A stretch of 64,000 nt of DNA, taken from assembly GCA_041389885.1 (NCBI GenBank), contig JAWKRB010000011.1:124001-188000 (forward strand), read 5' to 3'. The notes under the pieces are model-generated. The model saw only the letters and a program-made list of their open reading frames with translations, was not told the origin of the DNA and did no database searches. The stretch comes from JAWKRB01 sp041389885 (GTDB lineage Bacteria > Myxococcota_A > Polyangia > Polyangiales > Ga0077539). Positions 29,254 to 37,739 of the stretch are shown here, one piece after another; within the stretch, counting starts at the first letter, position 1, and each line of letters opens with the position of its first letter. Position numbers and translations under genes: made by a program.

Positions 29254-31218
29254 TTACGTCGCGCTCGCCACCGCGCAGGGCTGGCCTCCCACGGAGACCT
29301 CCACCGCGGCGGGATCGGCGCCGAAGTTCCTGCCGCGCAGGGTGATCGTCGCGCCTGGGGGCGCTCGAGGCGGGCTCACCGAGGTGACCGCGGGCGGGAG
29401 CGTGACGCGAAACACCTCCGGCGCCTGCACGGTCTGGCGACCGTCGGCCTCGATCACCAGCGCGCCGTCGCGCGCGCGCCGAGGCACGCGAAACACCGCC
29501 TCGGTCGTGCTGCTGCGCTCGGGGCGCACGAGCAGCTCGCCCAGGCGCACCCGGAGCCGCGCCGGGTCGGGCTCGAAGCCGCTGCCGCGCAGCGTGATCG
29601 TCGCGCCGACGGGACCCGCGGGGGGGTCGACGGCGGTGAGCGTCACGGGCTGCACGACGACGAAGTCGGCCTCGGCGCGGCCGGTGCCCTGGAGCCTGCC
29701 GATGATCTCGAAGCGGCCCGTCTGCGCGTTCGCCGGGACCGTGACGGTGATCGCCTCGCGCGTGTACTCCTGCACGGCGACGTCCTGCCCGTTGAGTCGC
29801 ACGGTGGCGAGCGCGCGGTCGCTGGGGAAGTTGGTCCCGCGGAGCACCACGCGGGAGCCCGGGATGCCGATCGCGGGCTCCATCGCGGTGATGCGCGGAC
29901 GCATCGAGACCATGAAGGGCGCGCGGGCGCGGGCCTCGCCGCTCCCCGCCACGCTCACGCTCCAGAGCCCCGAGCGCGACTGCGGCACCTCGACCACCAG
30001 GGCGCTCGAGGTCGCGGAGACCACGCGGGCCTCGGCGGTGCCGAGGCGCACGGTGTTCTGCGCCGGGTCCGAGGCGAAGCCCGTGCCCGAGAGCGTGATC
30101 TGATCGCCGACGTCCCCCGCGCGGGGCTCGAATCGTGTGAGGGTCAGCGGCTCGAGGATCATGTACTCGGTCGCCGTGGCGACGGGGCCGATGCCGCCCG
30201 CCGTGACCTCGATGCGCGCGTTCACCGCGCCGCGAGGGATCGTCGCGACGATCTCGGTCGGCGTGACGCTGGCGACGGTCATGTCGCGGCCGCCGAGGCT
30301 CGCGGTCACCCGGCTCGCGTCGGTGCCGAAGCCCGTGCCCACGATGCGAATGCGCCCGCCCGGCGCGCCCTGCGGGGGCGACACCGACGTGATCGTGGGC
30401 GCCGCGCCCACGAAGAGCCGCCGCGGGTACTCGAAGCGACCCACCCTCGCGACGTCGACCGCCACGTTGCCGCTCTGCGCGTTGAGCGGCACCTCGACCT
30501 CGAGCTCCCCCGCCGACGCGCGCACGACCCGCAGCGGGCGCCCCCCGAGGGTGACCCGGTTGGCCGCCGCCGTGGCGGCGAAGCCGTTGCCGCGCAACAC
30601 GATCCGACCACCCGGCGACACCGCCAGGGTCGACAGCTCGCGGATCGCGACGCGGGCGCCCACCACCAGCTCAGACTCCGACCGCGCCTCGCCGCCGCTC
30701 GTGCGCACGACCACGGGTCCGCTGACGGCGCCCACGGGCACGGTGACGCGCAGCATCGTGGGCTCCGCGGCCTGCACGACCGCGGGGCGACCGCCGACGA
30801 GCACGGTGTTGTCGGTCGGGCGGGCGGCGAAGTTCTCGCCCCTCAGCACCACGTCGGCGCCGGGCACCGCGGAGGGCGGCTCGAGCGCGCGGATCACCGG
30901 CGCGGGCGACGGAGCCGACACGGTGAAGGGCTCGGTCTGGAGCTCGTCGTCGCCGTGCGAGAGCAGAAAGGGACCCGTCTGCGCGCCCTCGGGGACGACG
31001 ACCGTGACGCGCTCGGGGAGCACCTCGACCGGGCGGAGCTCGCGGCCGTTGAACGAGACGCGGTAGGCGCGGGTGAAGCCCCGTCCCACGATGCGCACGC
31101 GCGTGCCCGCCGCGCCCGAGGCCGGCTGGATTCGCTCGACCATCGGACGCGGCTGGGCCCAGACCGCCGCGGGGAGCGAGGTGAGGGCGAGGAGGGTGAG
31201 GGCGGTCGGGTGTCTCAT
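29254..31218 (-). CDS. Secreted multi-IPT/TIG-domain protein, C-terminus lost to a frameshift
   Basis: 654 residues in the main frame. A signal peptide (MRHPTALTLLALTSLPAAVWAQ) is followed by seven or more tandem IPT/TIG immunoglobulin-like domains, each starting with a motif such as SVSPPQGAPGGRIRIVGTGFG and containing V-x-GG-x-x-x-x-V strands. Such proteins are typically cell-surface or extracellular. The frame stops mid-domain after AVASAT; the neighbouring frame (29127-29253) supplies the missing strand. The ATG overlaps the stop of the upstream gene (ATGA). Whether the break is real or a sequencing error cannot be told here. Confidence 0.82.
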   Translation of the reverse strand: MRHPTALTLLALTSLPAAVWAQPRPMVERIQPASGAAGTRVRIVGRGFTRAYRVSFNGRELRPVEVLPERVTVVVPEGAQTGPFLLSHGDDELQTEPFTVSAPSPAPVIRALEPPSAVPGADVVLRGENFAARPTDNTVLVGGRPAVVQAAEPTMLRVTVPVGAVSGPVVVRTSGGEARSESELVVGARVAIRELSTLAVSPGGRIVLRGNGFAATAAANRVTLGGRPLRVVRASAGELEVEVPLNAQSGNVAVDVARVGRFEYPRRLFVGAAPTITSVSPPQGAPGGRIRIVGTGFGTDASRVTASLGGRDMTVASVTPTEIVATIPRGAVNARIEVTAGGIGPVATATEYMILEPLTLTRFEPRAGDVGDQITLSGTGFASDPAQNTVRLGTAEARVVSATSSALVVEVPQSRSGLWSVSVAGSGEARARAPFMVSMRPRITAMEPAIGIPGSRVVLRGTNFPSDRALATVRLNGQDVAVQEYTREAITVTVPANAQTGRFEIIGRLQGTGRAEADFVVVQPVTLTAVDPPAGPVGATITLRGSGFEPDPARLRVRLGELLVRPERSSTTEAVFRVPRRARDGALVIEADGRQTVQAPEVFRVTLPPAVTSVSPPRAPPGATITLRGRNFGADPAAVEVSVGGQPCAVASAT

Positions 31219-31916
31219 TCGGTGTCTCCAGGCTCCTCGGGCGCGTCGGGGATGACGCCCTCGGCGTGGTGCACGTCGGCCAGGTCATCGAAGATCTCAT
31301 CGAGGCCGAGGGCCGAACCGCTGAGCGCGAGCACGGCCTGAACGAGGTGCTTCGCCGACCCGTACACGACGAGCCAGTGGGCGCGCGCCGCCTGCAGGCC
31401 GGGGCCCTCGACGGGGCGCGCCCGGATCAGACGGTCCTCGGAGACGCCTGCTTCAAGGCCGGCGCGCGCGGCGGCGATCTCGCCGCGCCAGAAGTCCAGG
31501 TCGCGAACGAACTCGCGGTGCTCGTCGAGCGAACCGAGCACGTGGTCGAGGGCCGCGAGCAGCCGCTGCGGGCCGCGCCGCGCGAGCGTCGCCGAGGGCT
31601 CGACGAAGAACGCGCCGTAGGCCACCGAGCCCGCGCGGTGCGACTCCAGGTGCTTCGAGAAGCGCGTGAGCACGTCGCGCGCCTCGCTCAGCGGCGCCTC
31701 GCGGCGGGTGACGAGCTGGTGGTACTCAGGGTCCTGCGCGCGGGCGGCGTAGAGGTGCGCGGCGACGGCGTCGGTGGCCACCCGCAGCCTCTGGCTGATG
31801 AACTCCAGCGCGGGGTCGAGCTCGCGCACGCGGCCGTGCACGAGGTGTGCGATCTGCTCGACGGTGTAGTCGCCGTAGATTCGGGTCTCGTCGTAGTCGA
31901 TGTAGTGGTCGGCCAT
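31215..31916 (-). CDS. Uncharacterised helical protein
   Basis: 233 residues from ATG 31916. No signal peptide or membrane segment. Mostly alpha-helical, with acidic N-terminus (MADHYIDYDETRIYGDY) and acidic C-terminus (DAPEEPGDTE). No family recognised. Its stop overlaps the ATG of the IPT protein, so both come from one message; a cytoplasmic partner of the exported protein is possible. It is divergent from the ECF sigma operon across a 185-bp spacer. Confidence 0.7.
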   Translation of the reverse strand: MADHYIDYDETRIYGDYTVEQIAHLVHGRVRELDPALEFISQRLRVATDAVAAHLYAARAQDPEYHQLVTRREAPLSEARDVLTRFSKHLESHRAGSVAYGAFFVEPSATLARRGPQRLLAALDHVLGSLDEHREFVRDLDFWRGEIAAARAGLEAGVSEDRLIRARPVEGPGLQAARAHWLVVYGSAKHLVQAVLALSGSALGLDEIFDDLADVHHAEGVIPDAPEEPGDTE

Positions 31917-32101
31917 CAGGGGCGCGAGAGTTTCTGATCGCGGGTGTGCTGTAAAGCCGCCATCGAAGCCGCAGGCGGGTGTAAGGCCGGGGGCGCCACG
32001 GTCGTTCTCCCCCCGTGAGCGCAGCGGCCCTCGACCCCTGGACCCTCGATGTCCTTCCCGCGTGGTGGCTTTCGGCCTATGGTCGCGGCGGCTGGACCCG
32101 C

Positions 32102-32689
32102 ATGGCATCGCTCGACCCCGCCGGTGCCGAGGAGCAACGGCTCGTAGAATCCGCGCAGCGCGGAGACCGAGAGGCGCTGAGCGCGCTCCTCGATCGCGTC
32201 GCGCGACCGCTCTACGCCGCGGTGATCCTGCCCCGCGTGGGCGCGCCGGCCGACGCCGAGGACATCCTCAGAGACACCCTGCTCCGCGCGATGGAGCGCA
32301 TCGAGACCTTTCGCTGGACCGGCGCCGGGTTCTTTCCCTGGGTGCGGCAGATCGCGGTGAACCTGGTCATCGACCACGTTCGCCGGAACCAGCGCCGCAG
32401 CCGCCTCGAGGAGCGCTTCGAGCGACAGGCCGCGGACGTGACCCCGTTGCACCACGCGGGCGCCGAGGAGGCGCTCATCGAGCAGCAGGAGCGCGCGGTC
32501 TCGCTGCGCATGATGGAGTCTGCCCTGTCGGAGCTGAACCCAAGGTACCGCCGCGCGATCGAGGCTCGGATCATCGAGGAGCGCTCCCGCGAGGAGTGCG
32601 CCGGGGAGCTGGGCGTGACGGTGGGCAATTTCGACGTCATCCTCCACAGGGCGCTCACCGCCTTGAGGAAGGCCTACGGTGTGCGATGA
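32102..32689 (+). CDS. ECF-family RNA polymerase sigma factor
   Basis: 195 residues from ATG 32102 (a GTG at 32015 would add 29 residues). It contains region 2 (ADAEDILRDTLLRAMERIETF, FFPWVRQIAVNLVIDHVRR) and region 4 (LSELNPRYRRAIEARIIEER with EECAGELGVTVGNFDVILHRALTALR), with no regions 1 or 3, as in extracytoplasmic-function sigma factors. Its stop overlaps the next gene's start (ATGA). The coupled putative anti-sigma gene supports the assignment. Target promoters are not apparent. Confidence 0.88.
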   Translation: MASLDPAGAEEQRLVESAQRGDREALSALLDRVARPLYAAVILPRVGAPADAEDILRDTLLRAMERIETFRWTGAGFFPWVRQIAVNLVIDHVRRNQRRSRLEERFERQAADVTPLHHAGAEEALIEQQERAVSLRMMESALSELNPRYRRAIEARIIEERSREECAGELGVTVGNFDVILHRALTALRKAYGVR

Positions 32690-33174
32690 GCTCGGTGAAC
32701 GACTGGAACCCCGACGACGGACCTCCCCCCTCCCCCGAGGAGATCGCCGAGGCGCGCGCCCTCGAAGCGCACCTCGCGCAGGGGCTCGACGCGAGGCCGA
32801 AGGACCCCGAGGTGACGGAGCTCGTCAACGTGGCCCTGCGCGTGCGGGCGACGACCCGGCCCGTCGACGCGCTGAGCGCCGCCGCGTCACGCCGCGCCCT
32901 GCGCGCCGCCCTCGACGCCGACCGCCCGGTGGCGAGGGTCTTTCGGCTCCGCTGGGGCGTCGCCGCCGCCGTCGCCGCCGCGGGGGTGCTGGCCGTCGCC
33001 GTGGGGCTGCAGGGCCGCTCGCACGACCGCGCGCCCGACGGATACGCCGAGGCCCTCCCCCCCGCCTTCGTCGAGGCCGTGCAGCCGGGCGCGGGCGCGG
33101 CCCCCTCGACGCGGCTCTTCGACCGTCGCCTCCGGCGCTACCGCGAGTCGTACCTCCGAGGGGGCGCGCGATGA
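32686..33174 (+). CDS. Putative membrane anti-sigma factor
   Basis: 162 residues. Cytoplasmic acidic N-terminus (NDWNPDDGPPPSPEEIAEA), one transmembrane helix at about 90-110 (WGVAAAVAAAGVLAVAVGL), and a short periplasmic tail ending in an Arg-rich segment. No HxxxCxxC zinc motif, so it is not a ZAS-type anti-sigma. Role inferred from coupling with the sigma gene (ATGA overlap) and topology. The next gene also overlaps by ATGA. Confidence 0.65.
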   Translation: MSSVNDWNPDDGPPPSPEEIAEARALEAHLAQGLDARPKDPEVTELVNVALRVRATTRPVDALSAAASRRALRAALDADRPVARVFRLRWGVAAAVAAAGVLAVAVGLQGRSHDRAPDGYAEALPPAFVEAVQPGAGAAPSTRLFDRRLRRYRESYLRGGAR

Positions 33175-33710
33175 GCCGCCGAGGCGCCTGGGCGCTCGCT
33201 GTCGCGATCGGGCTCGCGGGGGCGGCGGGGTGCGCGCCGCGCGGCGACGCGACCTCGCGCGACGAGGCGAGCACCGCGCTCCTCGGCTCGGTGCGCGCGC
33301 TGCACCACCAGGCCGACGTGTACGAGCACGCGGGCGACCTCGCGCGTGCGAGCGACGCCGTGCGGAGGGTGCTGGCGCTGCCGCTCTCGCGGGAGCTCCC
33401 GGAGTACGAAGACGTTCGCGCCGACGCCTACGGCCGCCTCGCCGAGCTCGCCCTGCGGGGAGGCTCGCCCGACGACGCGCTCTCCCTCACCGACACGGGC
33501 CTCGCCGAGGCGACGCAGGAGTCGGTGCTCCGCGCGCGGCTGCTGATGGTGCGAGGGCAGTGCCTGGGCGCTCTGGCCGACCGCGACGTCGAGCGCGGAG
33601 ACGCCGCGGCCGCCGCGCGTCGAAGGGAGGAAGCGATTTCGGTGCTCGAGCAGTCCATCTCGATGAACCAGCGGATCCTCGCCCGCGCGCTCGACGGCGG
33701 CGCGCCGTGA
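33171..33710 (+). CDS. Lipoprotein with TPR-like helical repeats, sigma operon
   Basis: 179 residues. Signal MSRRGAWALAVAIGLAGAAGC with lipobox AAGC. The mature part is helical with two or three TPR-like hairpins (VYEHAGDLARASDAVRRVL; YGRLAELALRGGSPDDALSL; LLMVRGQCLGALADRDVERG). Coupled to the putative anti-sigma gene (ATGA) and to the next gene (TGATG). Possibly a periplasmic or outer-membrane sensor that feeds the sigma/anti-sigma pair; this is inference from context. Confidence 0.7.
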   Translation: MSRRGAWALAVAIGLAGAAGCAPRGDATSRDEASTALLGSVRALHHQADVYEHAGDLARASDAVRRVLALPLSRELPEYEDVRADAYGRLAELALRGGSPDDALSLTDTGLAEATQESVLRARLLMVRGQCLGALADRDVERGDAAAAARRREEAISVLEQSISMNQRILARALDGGAP

Positions 33711-34276
33711 TGCGCCGGGCGCTCCCGGTGTGCGCGGTCGTGCTCGGCTGCGCGGCGCCTCAACGGGCGGTACCCTCGGCGTCGGTCGGGGCGATGAGCG
33801 AGGCGCGGGAGCTGCGGCCCGGCGCGAGCGTGCCCGTCGTGACGTCGTTCACCTCGCAGCCCGCACCCGAGCCCTCGACGCAGTCGACCGCTGCGCCCGC
33901 CCCCCCACCGCTCACGCGCCCGGCGGCGCGCCCGAACCAGCCCGTGGGCGTGGCGCAGCAGCCCCTCGACGCGGTCGCGCGCCCCGAGAGCAGCTCCGGC
34001 GGCGTCGCCGGCGGGGTCAACCTGGAGGCCGCGCTGAGCATGTACGAAGCGCGCCTGGGCGCCGCGGTCACGCTGCTTCGCGCCGACGCCGCGACCTGCC
34101 GCGACGTGTGCGGCGCCTCCGCGACGATCTGTCGGGCCGCGGCGGAGATCTGCCGACTGACGGGCGACGACGACCGCGAGGCGGCGCACCCCAGGTGCCG
34201 CAGCGCGCGCCTCTCGTGCGCCGAGGCCGGGAGGCAGCGAGACGGCGCGTGCCCCACCTGCCCCGACGCGCGCTGA
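33710..34276 (+). CDS. Cys-rich lipoprotein, sigma operon
   Basis: 188 residues. Short signal with lipobox VLGC, a Pro/Ser/Thr-rich linker, and a C-terminal Cys-rich helical segment with about nine cysteines (CRDVCGASATICRAAAEIC, CRSARLSCAEAG, CPTC). The spacing C-x3-C-x6-C-x6-C suggests a disulfide-bonded or metal-binding helical hairpin. The start overlaps the previous stop (TGATG). Function unknown. Confidence 0.68.
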   Translation: MRRALPVCAVVLGCAAPQRAVPSASVGAMSEARELRPGASVPVVTSFTSQPAPEPSTQSTAAPAPPPLTRPAARPNQPVGVAQQPLDAVARPESSSGGVAGGVNLEAALSMYEARLGAAVTLLRADAATCRDVCGASATICRAAAEICRLTGDDDREAAHPRCRSARLSCAEAGRQRDGACPTCPDAR

Positions 34277-34307
34277 CGCCGCCGCGGGTGCTACGTTGGG
34301 CGGTGTG

Positions 34308-35183
34308 ATGCGACGCACGCTCCTCCCCCTCTTCGCCGCCGCTTCGCTCTTCGCGGGCGCCGCCGCGGCCCAGGCGCCGTCGTCCCCGCCGCCACCCCCG
34401 CCTGACTCCGCGGCCTTTCCGCCTCCGCCTCCGCCCGATCCTCAAGGCGCGGCCCCCGCGGCGAGCGCGACCCCCGCGGCGAGCGCGACCCCCGCGGCGA
34501 GCGCGACCCCCGCGGCGGAGAGCGACGAGCTGAGCGCGCTCCGGCCCTCGCGCCCGGCGCGTCGACGCGGGCTGTGGCGCGAGCGGCTGCGCTTGCTCAA
34601 CGCGTCGCTCCCGCCCCTCGCCGAGCGCTCGCGGGAGAGCCGGCGCACAGACATCCTGGTCAATTCGATCTCCGGCGCGGTGACCATCGGTCTGGGCTTC
34701 GTGTTCAGCCCCCGCGCCGACGGCAGCCCCCACCCCGCGCAGGTGCTGCTCTGGACCCAGGGCGGGCTGCTCGTCGCGCAGGGGCTCGCGTCGCTGGCCT
34801 TTCCCCCGGCGCGGGAGCGGCTCTCCGACGCCTTCGCGCTGCTCCCTCAGGCGACGGTGCGCGCGCGGCACGCGCGGGTTCGCTTCGGCGAAGAGGCCCT
34901 CGATCGCATGGCCGCAGACGGCGCCCGGCGGCGGGTCATCGGCGCGGTCGTGGGCGTCGCGGCGGCGCTGATCCCGATGACGGTGATCTACAGCGACCAG
35001 ATCTTCTCGGGGCAGCCCTGGCCTGAGCCCAGCGAGCTCAACGTCATCGCCTTCGCGGTGTCGGGCGTGGCGATCGTGCAGGCCCTGACGCCGCTCTTCT
35101 CGCGCTCGGCAGAGGAGCGCCTCCGCGACGAGTACCGCTCGCGGCTACGGCTGCTGCGCGAGGGCGCAGAGGACCCGGACTGA
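34308..35183 (+). CDS. Multi-pass membrane protein with Pro-rich N-terminus
   Basis: 291 residues. Signal-like N-terminus (MRRTLLPLFAAASLFAGAAA), a Pro-rich and AASATP-repeat segment at ~24-70, then about four hydrophobic segments (ILVNSISGAVTIGLGFVF; VLLWTQGGLLVAQGLASLAF; VIGAVVGVAAALIPMTVIYS; LNVIAFAVSGVAIVQALTPL). No family recognised. Thirty-two bases after the sigma operon's last gene and probably part of it. Confidence 0.65.
   Translation: MRRTLLPLFAAASLFAGAAAAQAPSSPPPPPPDSAAFPPPPPPDPQGAAPAASATPAASATPAASATPAAESDELSALRPSRPARRRGLWRERLRLLNASLPPLAERSRESRRTDILVNSISGAVTIGLGFVFSPRADGSPHPAQVLLWTQGGLLVAQGLASLAFPPARERLSDAFALLPQATVRARHARVRFGEEALDRMAADGARRRVIGAVVGVAAALIPMTVIYSDQIFSGQPWPEPSELNVIAFAVSGVAIVQALTPLFSRSAEERLRDEYRSRLRLLREGAEDPD
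34451..34517 (+). repeat. 18-bp tandem repeat encoding AASATP units
   Basis: Three to four in-frame copies of an 18-bp unit inside the Pro-rich region of the membrane protein at 34308. Nearly identical copies, so recent slippage is likely. Confidence 0.8.
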
Positions 35184-35190
35184 GGTCGAG

Positions 35191-35211
35191 GCGGTCGCGC
35201 TCAGCGACCGC
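35191..35211. terminator. Stem-loop between convergent genes
   Basis: A perfect 8-bp inverted repeat (GCGGTCGC / GCGACCGC) with a 5-base loop spans the 17-bp gap between the two convergent stop codons. It could end transcription from both sides; no T-tract is seen. Confidence 0.4.
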
Positions 35212-36451
35212 GGCGGGCGGGTCGCGCGGGGCGGGCGGGCGCCGCGGGGGTGAGGGCGCAGGCAGGGATCAGGGAGATCGCCAGCCCTTCGTCGGTGCTC
35301 ATCCCTTCGCCGTCGAGGGCGGCGAAGGCGTCGAGGCGCAGGCACGACGACGCGGTCACGGGCTGCTCGTCGCTCTCCATCGAGCGGGCGTGCGCCTCCA
35401 TGACCTCGGTCGAGGGCGGCGTGAGGGCGCGCGGGTTGTTGAGCGGCGAGCAGCCGATCACCGCGCTCCAGCGCGTGCCGAGGGGCTGCGACGGGATCAC
35501 GCACGCCGTCGGGTCGACCGGGGTGGGCGCCGCGTTCTCGTCCTCTTCGACGCCCTGCATCATGGCCTCGGGGGGAGGGCCATAGAGCTCCGCGGGGGTC
35601 TCTTGCGCCGTGGGGAACGCCGTGGCGACGACGGCGCGGAGTTGATCCATCGCCCAGCGCACGGCGGCCTCGCGCGCGGCCGCGTCGGCGGGGTCGGCCG
35701 CCTCCTGGTGCTCGCTCTCCCACCACTGGGTGAGCCCGCGGTTGCGCGCGTGGAGCATCACCTGATTCACCGACCGCTCGGCGCCGACGCGCACCATGTC
35801 GAGCTGAAAGGTCGAGCGCCGCGGCACGGCCGAGCGGCCGGGCACGGGGATGTAGAAATCGTTGAGGTACTCCTTGCGGCAGTGCGAGCCGCGGCACTGC
35901 GGCGGAGCGTTCTCGAAGGCGGCGCTGAAGGTCGGGTTCGCGCCGACGATCGCGCCGACGCCCTGGCCCCAGCCCTGCAGGCCCACGAAGAGCCGCGACC
36001 AGCGGTTGAAGGCCGCGCGCACCCAGACGCGCTGCCGGGCCGCCGTGGCGCGCAGCTGCGCCTCGCGCTCCGCCGCGGCCTGCTGCTCAGCGACGCGCCG
36101 CTCCTCTTCGCGCTCGCGCCGCGCGGTCTCGAAGGCCCTCATGCGCTGCTGCGCCTCGCCCACGTGCGACCCCTGCGGAAAGGTCGCGAGGTACTGCTGC
36201 AGCCCGTCGACGGAGGAGCGGTGCGCGTCCCAGTAGTCTTCTTCGGCGCCGTTCACGAGGCGCGAGACCTCGGCGTGAAACGCGCCGCGGGGATAGGCCG
36301 CGAGGTAGCGCGAGCCGGCGGCGAGGCGCTCGGTGTCGTCGCCCTCGTACCGGTACGCGCGGTAGGCCGCGTAGTCCCGGTTCGACGCGAAGACCCTGCA
36401 GCCCGCGGCCGCGAGGATCGAGAGCGCTGCGATGCGTGCGGTTTGGTTCAT
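35201..36451 (-). CDS. Lipoprotein with coiled-coil and tetratricopeptide-like N-terminal half
   Basis: 416 residues, ATG 36451 preceded by GAGGAG. Lipobox AAAGC. The N-terminal region (YRYEGDDTERLAAGSRYLAAYP; VDGLQQYLATFPQG) carries TPR-like motifs, followed by a charged coiled coil (ETARREREEERRVAEQQAA). The middle is a WW-containing ordered domain (NRWSRLFVGLQGWGQGVG). No enzyme motif. The C-terminus is Pro/Ala/Arg-rich. Probably outer-membrane anchored; function unknown. It is followed upstream by two further envelope genes on the same strand. Confidence 0.68.
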   Translation of the reverse strand: MNQTARIAALSILAAAGCRVFASNRDYAAYRAYRYEGDDTERLAAGSRYLAAYPRGAFHAEVSRLVNGAEEDYWDAHRSSVDGLQQYLATFPQGSHVGEAQQRMRAFETARREREEERRVAEQQAAAEREAQLRATAARQRVWVRAAFNRWSRLFVGLQGWGQGVGAIVGANPTFSAAFENAPPQCRGSHCRKEYLNDFYIPVPGRSAVPRRSTFQLDMVRVGAERSVNQVMLHARNRGLTQWWESEHQEAADPADAAAREAAVRWAMDQLRAVVATAFPTAQETPAELYGPPPEAMMQGVEEDENAAPTPVDPTACVIPSQPLGTRWSAVIGCSPLNNPRALTPPSTEVMEAHARSMESDEQPVTASSCLRLDAFAALDGEGMSTDEGLAISLIPACALTPAAPARPARPARRGR

Positions 36452-36461
36452 CGAGGGCTCC

Positions 36462-36977
36462 TCACTGACACCGGCCGATGCAGGCCGAGGGCGGGTTGGT
36501 CAGCGCCTCGGCGAGGGAGTCGCCGCAGCGGAGCGCCTGAATCGCGCGGCCGCACACGGCCACGTCCTGCTCGGTGGCCTCGGCGAAGCGCGTCGGCTGC
36601 CCCTGCTCGTCGAGGTAGCTCCCGCAGGTGTGCGGGCAGAGGTTCGTGTTGAACACGCTGCGGTCGAGGTCCTCACCGCGCACGCACGAGACGTAGGCCT
36701 CGGCGGAATTCGGGTCGCAGTTGTTGCGCGACGCCGAGCCCGGACGGAACGACTGACAGAGCAGGCCGCACTCGCGGAGCCTCAGGCAGAGGTTCGCGCA
36801 GAGTCCCTGGTCGAAGAACTCGTACTCGGCCTCTTCGGTCGTGAGCCCGGGCACCGCGGTGTTGGCGAAGTTGCCGCCGCAGCCGCCGACATCGCCCGGC
36901 GTGGTGCCCGCGAGGAACAGCGCCGACATCATCAGCACGCCGACGGCAGGGAGGGGAGAGCGTCGTCGCGCGCTCAT
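36462..36977 (-). CDS. Secreted Cys-rich protein
   Basis: 171 residues with a signal peptide (LPAVGVLMMSALFLAG) and 14 cysteines, including CANLCLRLRECGLLC and CPHTCGSYL. Disulfide-rich export is likely. The ATG overlaps the stop of the beta-barrel-like protein upstream (ATGA), so these are co-translated. No family recognised. Confidence 0.68.
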   Translation of the reverse strand: MSARRRSPLPAVGVLMMSALFLAGTTPGDVGGCGGNFANTAVPGLTTEEAEYEFFDQGLCANLCLRLRECGLLCQSFRPGSASRNNCDPNSAEAYVSCVRGEDLDRSVFNTNLCPHTCGSYLDEQGQPTRFAEATEQDVAVCGRAIQALRCGDSLAEALTNPPSACIGRCQ

Positions 36978-37672
36978 GGGAGCACCTCGTAGTCGAACAG
37001 GAGGCCGATGCCGCCGCCGATGAAGGGATGAATCAGCCCCCCATCGCCGAAGTACATGTTGAACGAGACCTCGGCGGTGACCGCGAAGCCCGAGAGGAGA
37101 TACAGCGCGCCGCCCGCGGCGACCTCGAGGCCGGGGCTCACCGCGGGGCAGAAGCTCGTGTCGGGGACCTGCACGAAGTTCCGGTTGGCGAGGGCGCCCA
37201 TGCCCTGTCGCCCGGTGGCGTCGAGGGGCAGCGCGGGGCAATTGCCGCGCACGATCGCGACGGGCACGCCCACGCGGGCGTTGAACGCGAAGAGGTTGCT
37301 GAAGCGCCGCTGGATCACCGCGCCGGGCACCACGGCGAACTGCGTCTGCGTGCCGCGGTCGAAGCCGATCTGCAGCCCGAGGTACGGGCCGATCTGAAAG
37401 CGCCCGAGGTGCGCGAGGGTCAGCGCCGCGTCGACCGTGAGCGTCGGGGGCGCGAGGCGCCCGACGGCGAAGGGATCGTTGATCCGATACGCGGTGCTCG
37501 CCGTCGCGCGGAGCAGCAGGTGCTTCTCGCGTGGGTACAGCCGCCAACCCGAGGCCGCGCCCGATGCCCCGTCCGGGGACATCCCCGGCTCGACATCAGG
37601 CGCGGTCTGACCGCTCGCGGCCCACGGTGTGATGAGCACCGCCGCCGCCATCAAGAACGCTCGCGCCTTCAC
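36974..37672 (-). CDS. Putative outer-membrane beta-barrel protein
   Basis: 232 residues from GTG 37672. Signal peptide (MKARAFLMAAAVLITPWAASG) followed by alternating hydrophobic strands such as KHLLLRATASTAYRI, FQIGPYLGLQIGF and FAVTAEVSFNMYFGDG, and a C-terminus ending in an aromatic strand (GGGIGLLFDYEVLP). This suggests a small barrel of about eight strands. Function unknown; probably forms an envelope unit with the two coupled genes downstream. Confidence 0.65.
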   Translation of the reverse strand: MKARAFLMAAAVLITPWAASGQTAPDVEPGMSPDGASGAASGWRLYPREKHLLLRATASTAYRINDPFAVGRLAPPTLTVDAALTLAHLGRFQIGPYLGLQIGFDRGTQTQFAVVPGAVIQRRFSNLFAFNARVGVPVAIVRGNCPALPLDATGRQGMGALANRNFVQVPDTSFCPAVSPGLEVAAGGALYLLSGFAVTAEVSFNMYFGDGGLIHPFIGGGIGLLFDYEVLP

Positions 37673-37739
37673 GTTGCGCGCATGGTAGACACGGCCGCGT
37701 CCCCGACGTCAACGCCGCAGAACCCGCCCGCAGCGACTG

